A stretch of DNA of 64,000 bases, from NCBI GenBank assembly GCA_963932465.1, contig OZ010795.1:524587451-524651450 (forward strand), written 5' to 3'. The position numbers and the translations under genes were made by a program. The stretch comes from Maratus speciosus (taxonomy: Eukaryota; Arthropoda; Arachnida; Araneae; Salticidae). Positions within the stretch are counted from its first letter, which is position 1. The number at the start of each line of letters is the position of its first letter. Below, piece by piece: positions 22,926-35,025 of this stretch. Under the pieces are notes generated by a model. It had not been told where the DNA came from, did not search any database, and saw nothing but the letters and a program-made list of their open reading frames with translations.

Positions 22926-23250
22926 TTTTTATTATTTCCTGTTTGTTCTTTTTTAAGTACTACATTATTATTATTTGTTATTTGAATGTCCTGTGGGTAC
23001 TATGCAAATTCATTATAAGTAAAAATTTAGAAGAAAATAAAAAGTTAGGGGTAAAATGGTAAAGAAAATTAAACTCGCAAGTCTAATTTAAACCTCAGTT
23101 AAATAAAAGATTTTTCGCTGCTGACAATTTTTTCTTTATTTTGAATCATTAAGGAATTCGTCTATCAGATTAAAATGTTATTTTAGCAAGTTTAATTGTG
23201 TCAGATTTTTTTTCCAAAAGTCAAAAGATTGTGAGAGTGCCCCATACATA

Positions 23251-24752
23251 GGTTACGATTCATAAGTTTTCTATTTATAAATATGTTTATAAATTTTGCA
23301 ATTAAAAATGCTTTTTTATCCAGAAAGTGTCTTGATTATATTTGAGTCAATTTATTTTATCGGAATGAATAGTAACTTTTCAATCGGGGGATTTTTGGAA
23401 TGATATAATTTAAGTTATTATGTCGATTTAACACAAACATCCTCCATTTTTTCAAAACATTTTGAGAAGCAGAATTAGTATTGCGGTGATCACTTTTATG
23501 CCCAGAAATATAATAATGATATTTCAGCTGACGCAAAGAATGTGGAAAACCACACTATACAGTTCCATATAAAGAAGGCAAATATTGTAATTATTCAGCC
23601 AATAAAATATTTTTCTTAAAATTAATCCTATGATTACCCGTGTCATTCAGAGGAAATCGAATAATCGTTCTCTATATGTTTTAAGAACTGTGTAAATAAT
23701 ATTTTAACTTTGAAATTTGTTGAACCTCCTACTTTTTGAAACAAGAACGAAAAATCACGTGTGCGGCTTAGAATATGAAACACTTTACACTTTCCAACTC
23801 ATTCAAAATACTACAATAAAACTTCATAGTTTACTAAGGTGAAAGATGATATTCGGAAAGAGCACAATACATTTGAAAACCCAATTTATATTACTACCAT
23901 GAATATTCGGGAAAATATATGCTTTTTTGTGTAGCGCTATATATGATTTAGAGATATGTATGTATGCTACATAGTATGAAAAAGTTAGTTTAATTAAACG
24001 CATAGAACAGTTTAAATTTTCCCATTTAGTAATTTCCGCCAGTAAACGGATGTTCTGAAAAACTTTTGTGAAACCATGTATATGATCTATAGAATTTTAC
24101 TCATAAATTTTACTTATAGAAAGTACTCAGGACTCTTAAACATTTAAATTTTTGAAATTTCAATTTTTTAGATGTTAAACTCCTGTCTTTTCTGAACATT
24201 TTGATTTAATTGTTTCCTTGAAATTCTCATTAGAACAGAAGTTATGGCTTTTAGAATTATACCCACCCAATAGCTGAAACGCCGTTTCCGAATCTTTTAA
24301 GTCATTTTTTTTCCAAATGACGATTTTGGACATAACACGCACGATATCTGAAAAACTTCTGAATACTTTTTCATGAAATTTTCAAAACACAGGTTCCATT
24401 TTAGTCTGTATAAATTGAACTTAAAATTTCCTTTTTTATTGTTTAAAAAAAAAATGTCTTTTAGGTAATTATACTTTTGTAATCATGAAAATTTTGCATT
24501 AGATAAATACAACTTTGTATTAAAAATATAAAAATGCTTTAAATACAAATTTATTTAGATTCAGAGTAATTCTTATAATTTGTAATATAACTAGGCACCA
24601 AAATTTTAATTCTACTTGCAAAATTTGTTTTGTAATCCTGCGCGTAAACTGCTATAACAATTTTCTGCTCGTCAAATGTCCGACGAATTGGAGATCCCTG
24701 TAAATGCTAATTCTGCATCTTGCAATTTTTTAAATACATAAAATTAAAGAAC
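23251..24752. other. AT-rich sequence, no gene seen
   Basis: No open frame of interest, no recognised repeat ends. Confidence 0.45.
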
Positions 24753-25547
24753 GTAAGGTAAAGCGAGGAGAGATCGCGCGGTAGGAGAGTTCACGCATGA
24801 AGAGATTCGACGGGAAAGAATCGAGTGCGCCCGCGGCCACACCAGGTAATTGTACAAGAGCAGTAGTGCAGTATCTACTTGAAAGTGCTTGTTGATTATT
24901 CAAAGCGTCGTGGATAAAACATTGCTATTTTATTTTATTTTAAAAAAGTAAGTGCTTGAATTTTCGTAACTGTTCGTCAGAATTTTTATAGAATGCCAGT
25001 AGTACAAAATATTTTAAACTTAAAGGATTTCTTATGAGCTACTAACCTAGACGAAGGGTGTGAATACAACGTTTCGTCTTAGATGTGGCCGTCTTAGATA
25101 GAACAAAAGGCGGTAAAACCTCTCCTTCCAAAATAGGAGAGTTTGCGCATCTGCTACTTAGGAGAGATGGCGCATTTTCCTATAAGTTTCAAAGCTAAGA
25201 GAGATTACGCAGCTTATTGGTAAATTTGCATGACTTTCAAACTACGTTCAAAACATATGAATGAATCTATTTTGAAGTAGTTTTGGAAAAACACAAAATT
25301 ATTGAAACAAAATTTGGCAATAAATTAATTTGCTCAAAAATTGATTTTTGGATTAAAAGTTCGTTAATAAATTAATAATACATTTGTTATTAAATTGTTT
25401 TTATATAATTGTTTTTGTTAATAAACTAATAATATATTTGTTAATAAATAAATTAAATATATATATATATATATATATATTAATTTATGAACAATTAATT
25501 TGAGAATAAATTAATTTTGTTAACTAAAATAAGTTTTCTAGAAAGGA

Positions 25548-25854
25548 TTATGGACCGAAGAAAATTTAAAGTCAGCCGTAGAGGCAGTACAAAATTGCTC
25601 ACACAAAATGCGTGCAGCAAGTAAAAAATTCCGGAATCTACCTTTAGAGGTAGGACAGGGAAAGGTAGAGGAAGGAAAATGACTTTAAGAAGCGAACTAT
25701 GGGTCCAGAATCGCAACTAGGTGCGGAAGCGGAGAAGAAATTAGCTGATCATATACGTAAACTTCAAGCAGTTGGATTCACACCAACACAAAGTGATGTA
25801 AGAATGTTAGCATACAATTTTGCTGAAGCACTAGGTAAAAAACACACTTTCAAT
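25548..25854 (+). pseudogene. pogo-like transposase, N-terminal HTH part (copy 1)
   Basis: The plus strand reads LWTEENLKSAVEAVQN...MRAASKKFRNLPLE to a stop at 25680, then in another frame from 25699 MGPESQLGAEAEKKLADHI, LQAVGFTPTQSDVRML, ending ALGKKHTFN at 25854. This is the psq/CENP-B-type double helix-turn-helix DNA-binding region of pogo-class transposases. A frameshift separates the two helix units. After HTFN the sequence changes abruptly into an inverted 3' transposon end, and the natural continuation (KEKELAGK) is found on the opposite strand at about 27848. DNA binding to the TIRs is the known role of this domain. Confidence 0.8.
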
Positions 25855-25855
25855 A

Positions 25856-26430
25856 TCTTAAAGCTAGGAGAGTCTGCGCACATTTCAAAAGAATAATAAT
25901 AAAAATTCTAAATATTAATTTTTTTCTAAACTATGCAAGAATAATTTTGACTGCATTTGTTTTTTATGCATTTTCTTTGTTATTTTGTTGTTATACTGTA
26001 ATTTAATAGAACAGCAGTAATAAAATCAAGAAAACTATTTTGTACAATCTCTCCTTACAGTGTAAGAGAGATTACGCATATGGATAGGAGATATTAGACA
26101 CATGGGTAGCAGGGATTGTTATTAATAATAAGTACAGTTAAACTATTACGAATAATAATTACACTTAAATGACATTATTGTAAGGTTTTTTTCAATACAT
26201 ATTATTGGATTAGGAGTGTATATTTCACTCTAATGGTTAATCCATAAAAAAAGAAAGAATCTTAACAGCAATTAAAGAATTTTAATTAAAGAAGAATAAA
26301 ACAAATCATAAAAAGCAATCCCTGCTAAGATAACAAAGTAACAATAATTTAAAATAAGTTTAATTTACTTGATGTGTTTTACATGAAAATTACTTCATTT
26401 TCAATTCCATAGTTTAAATCTTTTTTGTTT
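25856..26430 (-). repeat. 3' end and 3' UTR of pogo-like copy 1 (inverted)
   Basis: Matches the reverse of 28980-29516 almost throughout, including the 3'-type terminal repeat and internal motifs such as gtaagagagattacgc and ggtaggagggaatgcgc-like subterminal boxes. These GAGAG/GCGCA boxes recur near both ends of the family and may be transposase-binding sites. Confidence 0.8.
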
Positions 26431-27848
26431 GCTGACCGAAGTTGTCGTCGTCCACAATCGATGCAATTATTGTTGTAAATGGAACAGGTTCCGTGCAACC
26501 ACCCGCAACAAGCAACACATTGAATTCAGTCACTGGCCAAAGTTGTATCCTGGTACAATTCCAAACATTCAGAGCACTCATCCTCATTTACCTTCTTTTT
26601 TTCCTTTATTGTTTTTCACCCCCATCTTTATGGAAGCATTTTTTTGTAGCGGCATCCTCCTTAATTTTTTTTTCAAGTATATTTTGTTGATCAGTAACAT
26701 TCATTGCACTCTATTTCCTGTTTGATTTAGATGGCATTAAGCTACTTGGAATGGGTGAAAGTTTCCCCAAAACTTTCATAGGTGTATTTCTGACTGTAAC
26801 ATTAGACTCCCCAGAAGTTGATGGTTGACAAATGAATGTAGCTGCTGCAATGGGATGAGGTTTATAATAGGAGAAGTTTTGGTTTCGGTGGTTTTAACGA
26901 CTACTGTTGTTGAAACGGATTGTTGATCTTTGGATTTGGCTGGTAACTCAACGGTTTCAGGAAGAATTTGATTAATGCCTTGATCACAGACAAGCAAATA
27001 TGCGTGTTCCTGAATACCTTCAATATTTAAAGGGTAAATTCCAGTTGCAAGAAAGGTAGACGTGGCTGCCTGAACAGTAGTACAACGAGACCAGGTTAAA
27101 TTTAGGAGACCAAAATCCTCTCTCGATATTTTTCCAGTCGCACTATGAGTTATCATTTTCCCGCAAGCGTCTTTAAAATGCATTTTAAAGGGTTTGAACA
27201 CAACGCGATCCAAAGGCTGCAAATAGTGTGTAGTACGTCTCGGTAGACAAAAATTATAATATCGTTATCAGAGGCGATTTGCAGCATGTTTGGACAATTC
27301 ATATGTGACGCATGACCATCTAAAATTAACAAATTTGTACCAGAGGGCTTTCGTGGAATAAAATACTCGGTAAGCAAATCCATGAATGGTTAACTGTTTA
27401 TATAGGCAGTTTTCCTTCTCATATTAATTGCAGTTCCGGGTGGGGAATCTCTGCCGTATTGACATTTGGCATAAACCCCTTTAAAAATGCAGAAAGGTGG
27501 CAGGAATTTCCTTCTGCGTTGCAACAAGCCAAAATAGTCACAGTCTCACCCTTTTCTGCACTAGAGACCACGTGAACATGTTTACTTCCTTTTGCAGCAA
27601 CAACTTTACTAGGATCATTGTTCAGCTGAATTCCAGTTTCGTCACAGTTCCAAATACATCCAGGCTTCTCTAAAAGATCATTCTTTTTTAATATTGATGT
27701 GAGCTGAGTAAAGTAAGCTTTCACTTCTTCACGGTTCATACCTTCTGCTCTAGCTCTGCTAATACCTTGAGCTTTCATCACACTTAACTCAGGATGTCTT
27801 CGCATAAAAAAGACGAAAACCAAACTTTTCCTGCTAATTCCTTTTCTT
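26430..27848 (-). pseudogene. pogo-like DDE_1 transposase, catalytic and C-terminal parts (copy 1, inverted)
   Basis: Minus strand from 27848: KEKELAGK, RRHPELSVMKAQGISRARAEG, then the catalytic centre. WNCDETGIQLN holds the first Asp, NLLILDGHASHMNCPN the second (about 27322), and MQPLDRVVFKPFK a third acidic residue (about 27215), followed by WSRCTTVQAATSTFLATGIYPLN. The C-terminus (26440-26760) retains a Cys-rich PHD-like segment, collinear with 28600-28970. Frameshifts occur near 27830, 27400 and 27220, so it is inactive. In the family this enzyme cuts the TIRs and inserts at TA. Confidence 0.82.
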
Positions 27849-27850
27849 TA

Positions 27851-29516
27851 AAGTAAAGCAAGGAGAGATCGCGCACAAAGAGATTCGACGAGAAGGAGTA
27901 GTGTGAGCGAGCAGCTACTCCTGGTAGTTGTACACCTGCATTAGTGCAGTGTCTGCATGAATGTGCACATTGATTGTTCCAAGCATCTTAGATAAAGCAT
28001 TGCTCTTTTGTTTTGTTTTTCCAAAGTAAGTGCTTGGATTTTCATAGCTGTTCGTCAACATTTTTATAGAATGCCAGTAGCACAAAATATTTTGAACTTA
28101 AACGATTTCTTATAAACTACAAACCTAGACTAGGGATTCAAACACCAACAATCCATTTTAGAAGTGGCCATGTTTAAATAAAGTGCCGCGCAATCTCTCC
28201 TACCAAAATAGGAGAGTTTGCGCATCTGCTACTTAGGAGAGATGGCGCATTTCCCTATAAGTTTCAGCGCTAGGAGAGATTACACAGCTTATTGATAAAT
28301 TTGCATGAATTGAAAATTACGTGTAAAACATATTAATGAATCAATTTTGAAATAATTTCGGAAAAACACATAATTATCAAAACTAAATTTGCAAAAAAAT
28401 ACTTTTGCAGATAAAAAATTTATTAATAAATTAATAATACAGTTTTTATTAAATTATTTTTGTTAATAAATTAATAATATATTTGTTAATCAATCAATTA
28501 AATATTTATACATATTTTTTTAATTTATGAACAATTAATTTGCTAATAAAGTCATTTTGTTAACTAAAATAAATTCTCTAGTAACACCTACAATGTTTTG
28601 GAAAAGATTTCACCCCTTCCAAATATTTTAATGTAATCGAAATCAAAAGGAAACGGAGTGCAAATAATGTTACTGAGCCACAAAATATACATGAAAAAAG
28701 TATTAAGAAAGGTGCCGCTACAAAAAATGGTTGAATATAAGGTGCTTTCAGAAAAAGTGGGACAAATAACCGAAGAAAAAAAAAAACAAAGGTCAATGAG
28801 GATGAGTGCATTGAATGTCTGGAACCGTACCAGGAGACAACTTCGACCACTGACTGGATCAATGGCAAATGGCTTGTGGCAAATAATTCAACGAAAACTC
28901 CATGATTTACAACAATAAGTGCATCGATTGTAGACGACAACTTCGGTTAGCAAACAAAATACATTGAAACTGTGGAAATGAAAATGATGTAATTTTCAAG
29001 TTAAACATGTTATCAAGTAGAATAACATTATTTTGTAGTATTAGTATGATTTGCTTTTACTGATATTTCAATATTCTTCTTTAATTAAAATTATTTAACT
29101 GTTGTTAAAATTCATTTTTTTTAATTATTATTTAAACATTAGATAGAAATATTTACTCCTAATGCAATAATATTTACTTACAAAAACCTTACAAAAATTT
29201 CATTTAAGTGTAATTATTATTGTTAACAATTTAATTGTAGTTATTGTTAATAACAATTGCTGCTACTCATCTGCGCAATCTCACCTACCCATGTGCGCAT
29301 TCCCTCCTACCCTGTAAGAGAGATTGCGCAAAATAGTTTTCTTGGTTTTAATACTGCTGTTCTATTAAATTACAGCATGAAAACAAAATAACAATGGAAT
29401 ATGCATAAAAAACAAATGAAGTCAAAATTATTCATGCATAGTTTAGCAAAAATTTAATATTTAGATTTTTTATTATTGTTCTTTTGAAATTTGCGTAGAC
29501 TCTCCTCGCTTTACCT
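27851..29516 (+). mobile_element. pogo-like copy 2, internally deleted
   Basis: The 5' part (27851-28600) is collinear with 24756-25540 (shared phrases such as tagaatgccagtag, ctgctacttaggagagatgg). It then jumps to the transposase C-terminal/PHD-like segment (28600-28970) and a 3' UTR and TIR. The helix-turn-helix and catalytic regions are absent. A typical non-autonomous derivative; it supplies the 5'-type end that now borders the inverted half of copy 1. Confidence 0.8.
28600..28970 (+). pseudogene. pogo-like transposase C-terminal segment in copy 2
   Basis: Collinear with the reverse of 26440-26760. Partial frames give DECIECLEPYQ and later CIDCRRQLRLANK, a spaced Cys pattern consistent with the PHD-like tail of the same family. 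Frames are broken. The ORF called on the minus strand across this segment is an antisense artefact. Confidence 0.55.
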
Positions 29517-29518
29517 TA

Positions 29519-30756
29519 CAACTGAAATATGATCTCATTAAACTATTTATAACAGCGATGTTTAATGCTTATTTTTATTATCTGCAAATAAATAAATAAA
29601 TGAAGATATTTCTACAAAATAATAATAATTCAAATAAATAATTTGTGGGAAGAATGATATTTTTAACAAGCTAATTTAATAAAATTGATCTTAGAAGCCA
29701 ATGCTACATTGTTTTTAAACACAAAGTTTTTGTGACATTTTCTGAAAAAAGAAATTAAAAACTGATGTATTTCGAAATAAAATGTAATTCAATAACGAAT
29801 AAAACATACTTATTTCTCACCTTCAAGTTAACTCAATATTGGAAATATGCATATCTATTTATGAAACGGCATTTCGCTTAACGCCAGCAAAGTAATACAT
29901 TTTTTTACATCAACCCATACTTCGGTTACCCTTGTTTTCAACATTTTGTAAAGGGAAAATAAACTTTTGAAGGAATTATAAGTAATTTTTCTTCTGTCCT
30001 GGAGAAAAAAAAACCCCTCAAGAAGTTTACATTATTCACCGAAAATATGGTATCAGATTTTAGTAAGATGAATTGTGAAATAAAAGAAAGTGTACTTATT
30101 TTTGTTTTCTGTAAACTATATTTTTGACCGTACAATATGTGAGAATAATTTGAAAATGTGGTTGTTAATATCAGCCAGATTAAACAGATGTAGAAGCAAA
30201 AACTTTTTTTCAAGAAATGAAATCATATAATTTCACGTAGAAACACGAAATAAATAATTAAGTATTCATTAAATTAATTTTTCTACTTTCAAAACTTCTT
30301 TAAACTGGATGGATTTAACCCACATTTTGCGGAAGAATAGTTGAAAATTGGAAACTATTTACATAGATATGTAGATATGTGAGTTTTTATGTGTGTGAAT
30401 GCTTGCTTGTGTACGTTTTTGCTTGTGTGCATGTTTGAATAGGAAGAACGTTAAACGCTGTAATCCGTAGATGTAAAATGCGCGATTTGGGGGTAACTGG
30501 AAGATAGCACGAACAAAACGGTTATTTTTAGAGAACTGCTTACATACGTAACTGGCACATATTGAAATTGAGAATATTAGGTATTTCTCAATTATGTTAG
30601 TCTTGTAAATTGGGTATATGGCTACTTTGAACTGCGTTATCGTATTGTCTAATTAGATATTGTTCATAGTATTATATACTCAACGTTTAATTAAAAATTT
30701 GAAATTATTTGGTATCGAGGCGAGTTAACTGAATTGTTTTTTGGGAGGTTACTTTA
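29519..30756. other. AT-rich sequence, no gene seen
   Basis: No recognisable frame or repeat ends. The minus frame at 29938-30213 has no motif. Confidence 0.4.
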
Positions 30757-30803
30757 AAGAACGAGAAACAACGTATAAAGACACAAATATAAATATATAT
30801 ATA
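30757..30803. repeat. inverted match to 34815-34865
   Basis: Contains aaagaacgagaaacaacgta and taaagacacaaatataaat, which recur inverted (atttatatttgtgtctttat, acgttgtttctctttcttt) at 34815-34865. The two lie 4 kb apart in inverted orientation, possibly the ends of one element or two copies of a repeat. Confidence 0.6.
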
Positions 30804-30866
30804 AAGCATACAGTTGTTTCGAATCCTGTAAGGTTTCGAAACAGTTGCATGCTTTATATATATACT
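30790..30866. repeat. long hairpin
   Basis: tataaagcatacagttgtttcgaa pairs with ttcgaaacagttgcatgcttta across a short spacer, with TA runs extending both sides. Confidence 0.75.
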
Positions 30867-30900
30867 AGCAGGCTATGCCCGCTGCGCTGGTCAATATTTC
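30866..30900 (-). mobile_element. possible Helitron 3' terminus
   Basis: On the minus strand the sequence reads GCGCAGCGGGCATAGCCTGC followed by CTAG and T, a short GC hairpin plus CTAG|T as at the Helitron end 61828. The rest of the element would run to higher coordinates, but no matching 5' TC end was identified. Confidence 0.4.
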
Positions 30901-32116
30901 CAAATGAACCTTGGATTAAACTAAATGGTGAATTTGAACTTGTATTTTAAACAATATGGATCTTCAGCTTGACCTTGCACATTACTGAAAACGATGCGAA
31001 CGCCATTGCGATATAATGTTATCTTAAGCGTTGGACAAAATTTAGCAATTAAGAAGTAATTGTTTTAGTTGATTATAAACAGCGCACTTATGGTCGGGTA
31101 ATGAGGCCGTTATGACAACAGGAATTAATACCTCTGTAACTAATCAACATATAATGAAATCGTATATACTAACACCATTCCTAAAAGTCATGCAACAGGG
31201 CCACTTGTAACAAAATATGTTCTGTAGATTTTTTTTAAAAAGGCTAAACTTTCATAATCAGGTTCACTTAATTTTTGAACTTTTACTGTTGCTCTATAAC
31301 TAAGTACCCTTGAACAATATGTATACACTAAAACCTTTCCAAAATTATTACCTAACTAATTGTGGTATATCCTACGAAAGTATTATAAACAATCGGAATG
31401 AAATACAAATTTCCGTTGTAAATATATAGTAGATGATGATGATGCGATTTTGTGTAATAGAATTCATAGTAAAGTTTTCGCTTCAAACAAAAACGATGCT
31501 TTCAACATTAAAGCTAATACACCAATATGTGAAGTATCCGATTACGGAAGGTTAACTTGAATTCTCATGAGCAACTACTCAAAGAAAAGTGAATATGTGG
31601 CTTTTGTGATACTTTTATGTCAGCCGGGCGCAGGTAATAAATCAATGAAGATTGTTTTCATAGCATATTCTTATTTTATTATTTTCATTTAAAACACAAA
31701 CCTTTCACTCATTTAATTTAAAATGCATGCCTTATACTAATTTCATTTAAAAAACTGAAAAGATAAACAATAACAGGAAATAATGCCCTAATTAAAAGCA
31801 AAAAAATATTTTTAATTTACATACGCAAAATGTAACTACTGCTACTGGGAATTTTAAAAATGCTATCAGCGAGATGTGCGCACGGTTGTTATAAATGTAC
31901 CCATTTTTTCTTCTTATCGAGGAGCAATTTATAAATCGCACAATATTATTCCAATTCCTATTTCTTTCAGTGAGGAACCTATGACCGGAAAAAATGGAAA
32001 AAGACTCTTGTAGATTCTTCGGATGACGGCATCTGACGCCATAAACCGAGTTTATATATATGAAAATAATTTTTAAGTCGTTACAAACATTGCTTTCATA
32101 CTTGAATATTTTCATT
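30901..32116. other. no gene seen
   Basis: May be the interior of the Helitron-like repeat whose end is at 30866. The minus frame 31792-32115 has no recognised motif. Confidence 0.4.
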
Positions 32117-32410
32117 GGTACTACTTGTTATCCCGTCGACCAATTTCGCCAAATTATATAAATCGCCAAACCATTCGCCAAATTATATAAATTGACATAA
32201 TCTTTATTTTAAATAACGAAATAACAAATAAATTAGTATAACATTAATAAAAATACAAATAAAACGTCGAAATAAAAATCACTTGATGACGTAAACACGT
32301 GTAGTTTGTTTAAATTCAAGTGAATTTGATATTTACGATCAAACATTATAGGCATTTAATCTTATAGTGTGTCGATAGATTTTTGGTCGACGGAATATCT
32401 AAGTAGTACC
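32117..32410 (-). mobile_element. 294 bp MITE, copy 1
   Basis: Terminal inverted repeats GGTACTACTTGTTATCCCGT (left) and GGTACTACTTAGATATTCCG (right, inverted), both followed by CGACCAA. A full-length inverted copy is at 36499-36792. Internal repeats of (c/t)gccaaattatataaat. No coding frame. Superfamily and target duplication uncertain. Confidence 0.8.
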
Positions 32411-33972
32411 TTTTCCATTTTTGTTTTATAACGCTAAATTCTCAGTAATTTTTTCCCTTTTATTTTACATAAAATCACTATTTTTAAAAAAAATTAAGAT
32501 GCTTGCATTTTTATTTCAAACTCATAGAGCCGTTTTTATTTTTTAGCCAAAAGGGTTGATTTGAATTTTTTCCGTTGCTAGAGTAACGGATGTAATGATA
32601 GGTATTTTGAGGTTTAGATGCCAAAGACACCGCCAAATTAGAAAAAATATGAAATGTGTCATGAACTTTTGAACTTATAAAAATTTATTTAGTAGCATTC
32701 GATTCAGCATACAAAACTACATTAAAATATGCTATCATTTGACGCATAGTTTTGATATTCGATTTTTTCCCCTCTCCGTGAAAAAACCATTAGGGGTCAC
32801 ACTTTAGAAAATCCTTTCTTAGCAGAAGTTTATGTCATAAGAAGTATTTTTACCACGATTTTCAAGATTTTAGGTTCAGTAGTTTGCGCTGTGCGTTAAT
32901 TAGTCCCCTAATCCAGACTTTATTTTATATACTATATTAGATATGCGATTTTGCGGTGAATCGATGATCGAAAATTAGTCCAATATCATTTGAAATATTA
33001 CATAACAGAGGAGAAAGTACGAAGAAAGACGAAGAAGAAATGACGAATTACAAAAGACTTGTAATTTTTTTTTTTCAAAATGTTGAATTTTTCCATAGTA
33101 ATAACGTATTAAAACATAAATTTCCTTAAAAATTATCTTTATTTCCTAGATTTCGAATCTGTGAATTTTCCTATAAATGAAATTGGCGATATGACTTGAG
33201 AAAATAGATAATATTTGCTTAAATAAAATGGGTAATATTCGTTGGTCTGAGTTCGAGTTTATAAATATCACATGCTTTCGGAATTACGGCGAAAAACCTT
33301 TTAAATAGTATGAAATTATTTTATAATATGTATGTGTGGCAGAAATTCACACTGAAATTTAAATATTCGATTCCATTTTTAAAATATTAACTGATATCTA
33401 TATAAGTTACAATTGAATATGAAAATGTACTCAAAAAATGATCTCTTTCACCTAAAAAAACACCATTTGTGAGAACATCCTCAAGCTAATGTCACGCTTA
33501 TGCATTTTTGGCATAAAATCACATTGTTTAGCGACAAAAGGAAAATAAAAAATTGTAAAGAAACAAATAGTAATTACACATGTGACTCACAATCACATCT
33601 GCTTGTTTCTTCTATAACTCACGTGATGGAACAATTAGATATAAAAAAAAAAGAAAATGTCGTTAAAATTTCATCTAATCAAATTTTCAGATTCGTTTCC
33701 ATATCTAAGCGATAAAGAGCCAAATATTGCGTATCAAGTGTAATATTTCTTATTAAATTAATTTTTAAGCATTACAAATATTTCTTTCAGGTTTTGAGTA
33801 AATGTTTCCGTTTTTTAATATTATCACTCATTAAAGCGGATTTTCTTCTTCTTTTTTTTTTCTTTTTTTTTTCATTTACGTAAAATTAGTAACAGTTTTC
33901 CTTTTATTTTTCGAGGTTTAATAGCCGTTTCAATTTTTTTATCAACGATGAATTTCGCCAAGAAATAAAATC
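32411..33972. other. AT-rich sequence, no gene seen
   Basis: Open frame 33500-33715 shows no motif. T-rich run at 33850-33872. Nothing further recognised. Confidence 0.4.
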
Positions 33973-34168
33973 GTAACCTTATCGCCCAAAATAACAGAAT
34001 TTTCCGTCATAATTCTAAAACTAATATAGGTAGAATAATGTGTTATAGATTAAAACCTTCCCTGAAACAATACCTATCTAACGGTATAGGTTCCGTAAAA
34101 ATCCATGCAGTAGAACTCGAAATCTAGGCGTTCGGAACGAAATTTCCGTTTGGATTTTATATATATAA
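33973..34168 (+). repeat. direct repeat, copy 1 (pairs with 34626-34820)
   Basis: About 195 bp shared in the same order: gaattttccgt, taggtagaat, gtgttatag, aaaaccttccc, acctatctaac, aaaaatccatgc, gtagaactcgaaatct, gcgttcggaacgaaatttcc. Offset 652 bp; the interval between them (34169-34625) includes a GC-richer stretch and a duplicated TATATATA flank. Confidence 0.85.
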
Positions 34169-34625
34169 TAGAAGATAATAGAATAGACAATAGATTTTAT
34201 ATATATATAACAGAATAGATAATAGATTATGTTTTATGAACTATCTCAAAGTTTAAAACAGATCGCATTGTTAGATTTCCTAATTTTAACAATATCGCGT
34301 TATGTTAGTTCCACATTCCACCACCAGGGAGCGCACTCTATTCTTAACGAAAGCGTATCTGAACGAAAGTCCTTCATGCAACCTTTCCGTAGATACATGG
34401 ATCGGGAGGGTGGCGGTCTTAACCAATAATTTAAGATAATTGCTGAAATTACTACGAAAAATATTTTAAAGGGGCTCTACGCGGGCCCCTAATAGAGTTA
34501 GAGGAAATCGGAAGACGGCAAAATAATCGCGGGGAAAAGTTTGCTTGGGTGCTTTGGAGCTACTTTTGGCGCGAGATCTAAGCTCTACGACCAATAGGAG
34601 CCCAGATATTTAAGGAAATATGAAG

Positions 34626-34820
34626 TAACAAAGTCCGAAATAATAGAATTTTCCGTAATAATTCTATAACTAATCTAGGTAGAATGATGTGTTATAGCTT
34701 AAAACCTTCCCGAGAACGATACCTATCTAACGATATAAGTTCCGTAAAAATCCATGCGGTAGAACTCGAAATCTCGGCGTTCGGAACGAAATTTCCGTTT
34801 GGATTATATATATATAATAG
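34626..34820 (+). repeat. direct repeat, copy 2
   Basis: See 33973-34168. The pair could be terminal direct repeats of one short element or two units of a larger repeat. Confidence 0.85.
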
Positions 34821-34954
34821 ATTTATATTTGTGTCTTTATACGTTGTTTCTCTTTCTTTAATATATTGGCACAAAGTGTAATCCTTCCCCACTTTTTAGG
34901 TTAATTTAATTATGTATATTTATAAATGCACATGCTATCTCTCTGTCTCTCTCT

Positions 34955-34956
<2 letters not shown>

Positions 34957-35020
<64 letters not shown>
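34957..35020. repeat. (AT)n(GT)n microsatellite
   Basis: About 30 bp of AT followed by about 32 bp of GT. The Tyr/Ile and Cys/Val-rich open frame across it is not a gene. Confidence 0.95.

Positions 35021-35025
<5 letters not shown>

Larger units (their letters stand above)
21345..23250. mobile_element. repeat with inverted ends, containing a Penelope relic
   Basis: CTCACAATCTTTTGACTTT at 21364-21382 is repeated perfectly inverted at 23217-23235. Outside this the match extends, weakly, through a CCCATA-type segment. The left 670 bp also occurs at 37480-38115. The Penelope fragment (22262-22925) lies inside, probably by later insertion. It may be an old DNA transposon; no transposase was recognised. 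Confidence 0.5.
24754..29518. mobile_element. composite of two pogo-like transposons with an inverted half
   Basis: Outer ends are perfect 17 bp inverted repeats AGGTAAAGCGAGGAGAG (24756-24772 and, inverted, 29500-29516), each bordered by TA. Two more internal ends of the same type exist: a 3'-type end at 25856-25872 (reading inward, gagagtctgcgc) and a 5'-type end at 27851-27867 (gagagatcgcgc). Copy 1 has a 5' end, helix-turn-helix part (+), then its catalytic and 3' parts inverted (25856-27848). Copy 2 (27851-29516) is in plus orientation and internally deleted. Both breakpoints of the inverted block carry TA. Confidence 0.85.
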
